Below, piece by piece: positions 1 to 7,000 of a DNA stretch of 14,218 nucleotides (position 1 is its first letter; each line of letters begins with the position of its first letter). The stretch is from an uncultured Clostridia bacterium. GTDB lineage: Bacteria; Bacillota; Clostridia; Oscillospirales; Acutalibacteraceae. The position numbers and the translations under genes were made by a program. Under the pieces are notes generated by a model. It was not told the origin of the DNA, ran no database searches, and saw only the letters and a list, made by a program, of their open reading frames with translations. Location: assembly GCA_947565265.1 (NCBI GenBank), contig CANOFK010000006.1:1-14218 (forward strand), written 5' to 3'.

Positions 1-1
1 G

Positions 2-355
2 GTGGAAACCTACTGCCCAGCCCCGGGAACGGAGATCCTGTTCGTGAGCCCAGAGGAAGTGGTGGGCCCCTGTCCCCGCTGCGGCAGGCCCGTGGTGGAG
101 AAAAAGCCCGGCTTTTTCTGCTCCTCTCCAGACTGCCGGTTTGGGCTGTGGAAGGAGAACCGTTTCTTTTCCCAAAAGAGAAAGACCATAGACCGGGAAA
201 CCGCCGCGGCCCTCCTCAAGGACGGACGGGTCCGCCTCAAAAGGCTTTGGTCAGAGAAAAAGGGCAAGACCTACGACGCCACGGTGGTCATGGAGGACGA
301 CGGCCAGCGCACGGCCTTTTCCCTGCTCTTTGAGACAAAGAAGGGGGCGCGGTGA
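2..355 (+). CDS. DNA topoisomerase III (type IA), C-terminal part, cut by the window edge
   Basis: The visible 117 residues are the C-terminal tail of an element-encoded type IA topoisomerase, which passes single DNA strands and is common beside transfer genes in these elements. A zinc ribbon shows directly: CPRC at residues 24-27, then a second pair in CSSPDC, followed by FGLWKENRFF, and later a KTYDATVV stretch near the end. This order is typical of topoisomerase III C-termini of Firmicute conjugative elements. The catalytic tyrosine domain and the real start lie left of position 1, so the GTG at position 2 is only the first codon seen, not a start. The gene ends with TGA at 353-355, which overlaps the ATG of the next small ORF. 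Its role in unlinking transferred DNA is inferred from the family. Confidence 0.88.
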   Translation: METYCPAPGTEILFVSPEEVVGPCPRCGRPVVEKKPGFFCSSPDCRFGLWKENRFFSQKRKTIDRETAAALLKDGRVRLKRLWSEKKGKTYDATVVMEDDGQRTAFSLLFETKKGAR

Positions 356-549
356 TGGGGATATCGCCAGTGCGTGGGCCCTGGCCAGTACGTGGAGGCC
401 GGCGCTGCGCCCGGTGCGGAGCGCCGGCCCTTCCCGGGGCTTTCCGCGGGCGCTACTGCCCGGGCTGCGCCCGGGCCCGATGTAGGGAGCGTTCCCGGGA
501 GGCCATGGCGAAAAAAAGGCTGGAAAGGGGAAAGGGTGCGGAAGGTTAA
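355..549 (+). CDS. Small Cys-rich zinc-ribbon-like protein, function unknown
   Basis: A 64-residue ORF whose ATG (355-357) overlaps the topoisomerase stop by one base, suggesting translational coupling; a GTG one codon earlier (352) is an alternative start. It carries CARC, a 16-residue gap, CPGC and one further Cys (residues about 19-47), then a basic tail rich in Arg and Lys. This fits a small zinc-binding, possibly nucleic-acid-binding protein. I do not recognise a named family. Codon third positions are GC-rich as in the neighbours, which supports real coding. A purine-rich AAGGGGG lies about 10 bases upstream. The stop codon falls inside the left arm of the 13-bp inverted repeat that follows. 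It could still be a chance ORF in GC-rich DNA. Confidence 0.5.
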   Translation: MGISPVRGPWPVRGGRRCARCGAPALPGAFRGRYCPGCARARCRERSREAMAKKRLERGKGAEG

Positions 550-679
550 CAAAATTCAGGCCGGAAAGCCGCATAAAAGCCCGGCTTTTTCCCGCAAAAG
601 CCGGACGGCGGGGTACGGATGCCCTGAAAAACCCGGCCCCCAATAAAACCGGGGGTTCCGGGGGCAAATTTTGTTAACC
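544..679. repeat. 13-bp perfect inverted repeat enclosing a structured 110-base spacer
   Basis: GGTTAACAAAATT (544-556) is exactly reverse-complementary to AATTTTGTTAACC (667-679). Between the arms lie two further foldable elements. The first is CCGGCTTTT/AAAAGCCGG (581-589 with 596-604, loop TCCCGC). The second is CCCGGCCCCC pairing with GGGGG-TT-CCGGG (632-641 with 651-662, a TT bulge). As RNA this would be a closing stem carrying two hairpins. The arms are AT-rich in strongly GC-rich surroundings. No coding frame of substance crosses it. It may be a non-coding RNA, a leader structure, a protein-binding pair of GTTAAC sites or a small non-autonomous insertion; the sequence alone does not decide. 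Confidence 0.6.
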
Positions 680-685
680 GGGGGA

Positions 686-713
686 GGCCCTGCCGCAGCC
701 TTGCGGCGGGGCC
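686..713 (+). terminator. GC-rich hairpin upstream of the TTRAP gene, terminator- or attenuator-like
   Basis: GGCCCTGCCGC (686-696) pairs with GCGGCGGGGCC (703-713) over 11 bases including one G-U wobble, loop AGCCTT. Only TTT then CCCC follow, so intrinsic termination would be weak. It sits between the inverted-repeat element and the SD of the TTRAP gene, so it could act as an attenuator or partial terminator. Confidence 0.45.
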
Positions 714-729
714 TTTCCCCTGATACAAT
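701..729 (+). promoter_or_regulatory. Possible sigma-70/A type promoter before the TTRAP gene
   Basis: TACAAT (724-729) is a good -10 match and TTGCGG (701-706) is a poor -35 match at exactly 17 bases spacing. Transcription would begin about position 736, right at the Shine-Dalgarno sequence, giving an unusually short leader. The -35 lies inside the preceding hairpin. This is a weak call. Confidence 0.25.
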
Positions 730-735
730 AAAGGC

Positions 736-743
736 GGAGGTGA
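736..743 (+). promoter_or_regulatory. Shine-Dalgarno GGAGGTGA that fixes the TTG start at 751
   Basis: GGAGGTGA is a near-perfect anti-SD match 7 bases before TTG 751. No ATG or GTG in this frame is equally well placed, so the TTG start is favoured. Confidence 0.75.
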
Positions 744-750
744 GGACGGT

Positions 751-1026
751 TTGACGGAAGGTTTTACGCATGAGGAATGGATGCTCCTGTGCATCCACAG
801 CGCGGTTTCCGGCAAGTATGACAGGGAGGGCCTCATGGCCTACCTGCGGGAGCTGCGCGGCAAGACCGGCGACAGCCGCCATGACCGGGAGCTGCGGGGC
901 ATGATCGACGGCGCCCTGGGAAAATTGGCCGGGATGGGGGACAGCGAGTTCTCCAGTCTGCGGCTGGTCCCGGACTTGGAAGGGCTGCTGGGAAATACTG
1001 GAAACGGACGGGGAGGAATGTTGTGA
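751..1026 (+). CDS. TTRAP-family (transposon-transfer assisting) small protein
   Basis: A 91-residue protein. Residues 5-16 (FTHEEWMLLCIH), the REGLMAYLRELR segment, the ML-like GALGKLAGMGDSEF segment and the SLRLVPDLEG end follow the pattern I know for the transposon-transfer assisting protein family of Firmicute conjugative transposons, whose members typically read as FTxEExNLMCIY and end in EFAxLDLxPDF. The mechanism of the family is not established; the name reflects its location. This copy is slightly longer than the usual 65-75 residues, with a C-terminal Gly-rich extension. The start is TTG, chosen from the strong SD. The stop TGA (1024-1026) overlaps the GTG start of the giant gene (1023), implying translational coupling. 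Confidence 0.8.
   Translation: MTEGFTHEEWMLLCIHSAVSGKYDREGLMAYLRELRGKTGDSRHDRELRGMIDGALGKLAGMGDSEFSSLRLVPDLEGLLGNTGNGRGGML
1010..1016 (+). promoter_or_regulatory. Shine-Dalgarno GGGGAGG for the GTG start at 1023
   Basis: GGGGAGG lies inside the end of the TTRAP gene, 6 bases before GTG 1023. Together with the GTGA overlap it supports a coupled non-ATG start for the giant gene. Confidence 0.7.
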
Positions 1027-4000
1027 TAGAGACAAGAGGGACGGAACAGTCGGAGGAATGCCTGCGCTGGGCGGAGGGGGCCGCCCGGGAGGCGTCCCGC
1101 TGCGGCAGGAGCTGGAGGGCGTTCCTGGACCTGGCCGGGCGGGTACACCGGTACGGCTTTCTGAACCAGCTGCTGATCTACAGGCAGGCGCCAACCGCCG
1201 CGGCTTGCGGCTGGCGGGACGTTTGGGAGCAAAGAATGGGACGGGATATTTTGGAGGAGGCCGCGCCCATAAAGGTGCTGAGGGAGCAGGGCGGCCATGT
1301 GGACGTCCAGGATGTGTACGATATTACCGGCACCCGGGAGCGGGAGGATTCACGGCCCATGGGGGAATACCTGTGGCAATACCGGAAGGAGCACCGGGAG
1401 GCCGTGGCGCAGGCGCTGGAAGGGCGCTTTGGGGCCAAGGCCGGGGAGGGGCTTGCCGCCCAGCTGGGAACCGCCGCGGAAACCTTTGCCCGGGACTATT
1501 GGCAAGCCAACCGGGGAAAAATACGCGGCAGGGTTGACGGCAGCGCCTTTGAGGCGTATGATGAAGAAAACCAACAGGCCGCGTTTGTCCGTGCAGTGGC
1601 GGAAAGCGCCTCGTATATGGCGCTTTCCCGCTGTGGGCAGCCGCCAGAATACAGCCGGGATGATTTCCGGGATGTGTCCTGTTTTGACACATTCCGGGCC
1701 TTGGGGGCATTGGGCGGGGCAGTCCGGCAATGCGGGAACGCCCTGCTGCTTACCGTGCGGGAGGCGGTCAACCGATATGAGCGGGAAATTGAAAGGGAAA
1801 GAGGGAATGAAAATGCTGGTACGGGTAGACGTGGGCCAGATCGACAGGGAGACCCGGTGGGGGCTGTACACCATGGGGATCCTGGACGCCATGGAGGGGG
1901 AGGCGCTGCTGGAGAAAGACCTGGCCATAAAGCTGCTGGCCCCGCCCACCCAGGAGGAGCGGTCGTCCCGGCAGGCGGGGCTGCGCCCGGAGACCCCGGC
2001 GGAGAAGGCCCGGAGGGAAAGCATCAACCGGGAATGCGCCCAGTGGGAGGAACTGGAGGCCCAGGCCAACGGGAAGTACGGCAGCCTGCGGCGCCGGTAC
2101 CTCCGGGAAAACAAGCCGGAGGAGATGCAGGCGTATTTCGCGGGCGAGGGACTGATCCCGCACCTGGCCCAGGTGGAGCGGGAGGCCCAGGGGCGCATGA
2201 CCGTCCTGGTGCCCCAGCTGGCCCGGGCGGCGGGGGCAATCGAGGAACTGAAAGCCCGGGATATGCTGGCCTGGGTGGGCCTGATGAACAACTGCCACAT
2301 GAGGGCCGAGGAGATGGTGCTGGCGGAACTGGTGTACGTATAACAGCGGAAGAGGACGGAAAAAGGGGCGCCCCGGGAAAGGGGGCGCCCCTTCCCTTTG
2401 CCCAGGCGCCAGAAAAGGGGTACCGGTACGGGCCGGGGGACGTCCTGGCGGTAGAGGGCAGAAAGCTGGAGGTGCGGGAACTGCCTGACGGCTATACCGT
2501 GCTGCTGTGCGACCCGGATTTCCCCCTGGATATGACAGCTTTTACCCGCGAGGCCCTGGCGGAAAAGCTCGCCCAAAGCCCGGCCAACGACCGCTATCTT
2601 CTCCCGGAGGGGGCCGGGACAGGGGGCGCCGGCGAAACCCTCACGGAATTGCAAAAAAGGATGGTTGAGATCGCCGGGAAATACGAAAACCTGCCCTTAC
2701 AGGACAAAATAAACGTCATCGCCCAGACCTTCGGCTGCGGGTCGGGGAAAATCGAAACCTCCCCCTGTTCCGGCAAATGGCGGGGTACCAGCGATATTTT
2801 TATCCGCTTTGACGACGGATCCCGGCTATACCTGTCGAACCGCCAGACACGCGCAGCCAAGACCAAAAAAGTACAGGACGATTGCGTCCAATCAGCGCTG
2901 GTGGGGTATACCCCGGAGATCGTCGCCCTGACCCGGGAAACCGCCCTTGCGGCCCTCAGGGAAAGGGAGACCGCAGACAACGCCTTGGCCCTGGAAAAGG
3001 GCTTAAAGCCGTACAGGCTGCTTACCGTGGAATTCAATAAGGACGCGGACAAGGAACGCTACAGGGGTTGGTACTATGTGACTCTGGCCACCGGGGGGAA
3101 GATCTGTACCCACCTGGAAACGGGCCTGCACCATGCCATAGCAGAAGGCCGCGCAGGCGAACTGCCTGCGGGAGAAAAGTATTACCCCGCAGGCGCGCTC
3201 AAGGAAACGGATGTGGACTACATTTTCAACCATGTGGGCTATTCCTCCGCCTCGGGCCTTTATACGCTGCCCCTTACGGAGGAAGTCCGGCAACGGGCGG
3301 AAAAGGCATTAGCACTACGGGAGCAGGCAAAGCCTGTTGCGGATCCTCCCCCGGAACAAGAGCCCGTAGCGGTGGCCACCGCGCCGGCTCCGGCGAGTGG
3401 GGATCACAGCGGCGAATACCAGCTGCTGGACCGTCTGCGCGCGGATTGCGAATATTTCCTGGGCGGGGGCGGCAGGAATGAAAAGGCCCTGTGGGCCGGG
3501 AACGTCCCAGACCATATCGCGAAAATGCGGGAGCTGTATGCCGCCCTCCCTGAAAAGCCGGAATGGCTGTCCGCTGCCCGCATAGAGGAGTATGCGGCCC
3601 GTATGGCGCGGCAGGAGGGAGCCCTGCCGGAGGAGGCGGCCCGCCCGGAGAAACCCGCGCAAGGGCCCACAACCTATGACCTGGGGTACGGGCATTTGGG
3701 CAACGGGCTGACAGTTTGGAACCGGGCTGGAACGGAGGGCGGGGATTACAAAACCGTGGCGCATATCGCCCCGGACCGCACGGTGCGTTTCTGGGAGGAG
3801 GGAATGCCCGAAGAGGTCAAGGCCCAGATTCGGAGGACCGCCGCTGCCTCCAACCTGAGGATCTCCGCTACCCAGGACGCGCCGGTGTTCTCTATGCCGC
3901 CGGCGGGAGAGGAAAAAGCGGGGCCGGAAAAAGCCCCGGCCGCCGCCGAAGGCCCGGAAGGGACACGGGAAAATGCCGCTGGAAGGGGAGCCGGGGCGGA

Positions 4001-7000
4001 TCCACCCTACATATACTGCGAGTGGAGCGAGAGCGGGGTATTCCAGGACGAAACGGCGTACCCCCTGGCAGAGTTCGACCGGCTTATGAGGGAGGCGGAC
4101 AGCCGGTATGTAGAAAAGAAGGCGGAGGGGATTAGCAAGTACGGCTCCTGGGAGAAGATGTACGCTGCAAACGACCCCGCGTATATGCCGTATCTGAGCT
4201 ATGATAAGGTGAAATTCACCCTGGTCCTGCCGGATGGCCGGAGGTTCACAGAGCGCCAGGATATTGGCGACGGGGACGGCAGCGTGGTGGATTTTCTCAG
4301 CCAATATGAGAAATACAGGGAGGTTGTGCCTTTGTTGCGGGAGGCGCTGGAACACCAGGATCCCCCCGGGGAGCAGCTGGGCCCGCAGGCCGCGGGCGTG
4401 CGGATTTTCGGTTTTACCCCCCTAGAGGCGGCTGATGAAGATACTGTTGAGGCAGCGCGGCCCCTTGCCCAAAACTTCCGTATTACGGACAGCCATTTGG
4501 GCGAGGGAGGGCCAAAGGAGAAGTTCCGGGCCAATATAGAGGCAATACGGCTCTTAAAAGAAGTGGAAACGGCGGGCCGCCAGGCCACGGGGGCGGAGCA
4601 GGAGGCGCTGTCCCGGTATGTGGGCTGGGGCGGTTTGGCGGATGTGTTCGACCCGGGCAAGCCCGGCTGGGAGAAGGAGCGGGAGGTCCTGGAGGCCCTG
4701 TTGGCCCAGGAGGAATATGAGGCGGCCCGGCGCTCCACCCTGGACGCGTTCTATACCAGCCCCGCCATAATCCAGGCCGTCTACACAGTGCTGGAAAATC
4801 TGGGATTTGAAATCGGCAGGATCCTGGAGCCCGCCTGCGGGGTAGGGAATTTTCTGGGCCTGCTGCCGGAAAGCATGGCAGGTTCGCAGCTGTACGGCGT
4901 GGAGCTGGACAGCATCAGCGGACGCATCGCCCAACAGCTGTACCCCCAGGCCAATATCACAGTGGCGGGCTTTGAAACCACGGACCGCAGGGACTTCTAC
5001 GATGCGGCGGTGGGAAATGTGCCCTTTGGGAGTTATAAGGTAAACGACCCGGCTTATAACAAGCTGGGTTTTTCCATCCACAATTACTTTTTTGCCAAGG
5101 CCCTGGACCAGGTGCGGCCCGGAGGGATCGTTGCCTTTGTAACCAGCCGGTACACCATGGATTCCCAATCAAGCCAGGCCCGGGAGTACATAGCCCAGAG
5201 GGCGGACCTGCTGGGGGCCCTGCGCCTGCCCAACAACGCCTTCCGGGCCAATGCCGGGACCCGGGCGGACAGCGACGTCCTGTTCCTGCAAAAACGGGAA
5301 CAGCCGCCGGAGGAACTGCCCGCCTGGGTAGAGGCGCTGGAGCAGGAAGGCGGGTACTATGTGAACCGCTACTTCCTGGAACACCCGGAAATGGTATTGG
5401 GGGAGCCGTCCTCCCAAAGCACGGCATATGGGGGGCTGGAATATACCACCAGGCCCATCCCCGGCGCCAATCTGGCGGACCAGTTGCGGGAGGCCGTCGC
5501 CCGGATCACCGGGCGGTATGAGGCGGCGGCCCAGGCACAGGAGGAAAGGGAGCCGGAAAGGCCCCTCCCCGCCGGGCCGGAGGTGCGTGATTACTCCTTT
5601 ACGGAGGTGGACGGGAAACTCTACTACCGAGAAGAGGGGCTGCTGATCCCGCAAAAAATGAACGCCACGGCACAAAGGCGGGCCCGGGCCATGGTGCGGC
5701 TGCGGGACTGTACCCGGCGGCTGATCGCCCTGCAGCTGGAGGAGGCCGCGCCGGAAAGCGCTTTGGCGGAAAGCCGGGCGGAGCTGGACCGCCTGTATGA
5801 GGGGTTCGTGAAAGAGCATGGCCGGATCAACAGCAACGCCAACCGTCTGGCCTTTTCCAAAGACCAGGGCTATTACCTGCTCTGCGCGTTGGAGGTCTAC
5901 GATGATGAGGGGAATTTCCGGCGCAAGGCGGATATGTTCACTAAGCGGACGGTGCTGCCGCAGGCCACGGTGGACCATGTGGACACAGCCAGCGAGGCCC
6001 TGGCGGTGTCCATAGGGGAGCGTGCGCGGGTGGATCTGCCCTTTATGGCCCGGCTGGCCGGCAGGACGGAGGAACAGGTAGCCGGGGAGCTGCGGGGGGT
6101 GATCTTCCAGGATCCCATAGAAGGGGAATGGCAGACCGCCGGGGAGTACCTTTCCGGGGATGTGCGGCAAAAGCTGCGCCAGGCCCGGGAGGCGGCCCGG
6201 ACAGATCCGGCGTACCAGGTGAATGTGGAGGCGCTGGAAAAGGCCCAGCCTCGGGACCTGGACGCCTCGGAGATCGTGGTGAACCTGGGGGCCACCTGGA
6301 TCGACCCCTCCTACATCCAGCAGTTTATGGAGGAGACCTTCCAGACGCCCAGGTACCTGCGGCCCGGCTCGCCCAATGCCAGCAAATATGGTGCCCTGAA
6401 GGTGAACTATCATCCCCTTTCGGCAGAGTGGGCCATTACTCACAAGAACGCCGTCCGGGAGGACAATGTGGCGGCTTACAAGACCTTTGGCACCAAGAGG
6501 GCCAGCGCCTACCGGCTGCTGGAGGACGCCCTGAACCTGCGGGATACCCGGATCTATGACACGGCCAGGGACCCGGATGGGAAGGAGCGCCGGGTCCTCA
6601 ACGGCCAGGAGACCGCCATTGCCGCCCAAAAGCAGCAGGCCATCCAGGAGGCGTTCCGGGAATGGCTGTGGAAGGACCCCGGGCGGCGGGAGGCCCTGGT
6701 GCACAAATATAATGAGGAGATGAACTGCATCCGCCCCCGGGAGTATGACGGGAGCTGCCTGCGGTTTGTGGGCATGGACCCGGAGATCCGGCTGACGCCC
6801 CACCAGCTGGGCGCCATCGCCCACACGCTGTACGGCGGGAACACCCTGCTGGCCCATGAGGTGGGGGCGGGCAAGACTTTTGAAATGATCGCCTCGGCCA
6901 TGGAGGGTAGGCGCCTGGGGCTGTGCCGCAAGCCCATGATGGCCGTGCCCAACCACCTGATCCAGCAGACGGCCTCGGAGTTCCTGCGGCTGTACCCCTC

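Noticed and set aside
1297..1806. Upstream extension of the tnpV frame (the open frame begins at 1297)
   Set aside because: This part overlaps the ArdC-like coding region and reads as Trp/Arg/Gly-rich shadow sequence. The SD-supported ATG at 1807 is the likely start.
1023..2400. Splitting the giant ORF into an ArdC gene and a separate helicase gene
   Set aside because: No stop occurs in this frame, no good SD with ATG or GTG is seen between 2343 and the first conserved helicase-side segment, and I recall fused versions in related elements. It remains an open alternative.
5169..6956. 595-codon antisense ORF
   Set aside because: It is a minus-strand shadow of the methyltransferase/helicase coding region, rich in Leu, Gly, Pro and His, with no recognisable domain. 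Long antisense ORFs are expected in such GC-rich DNA.
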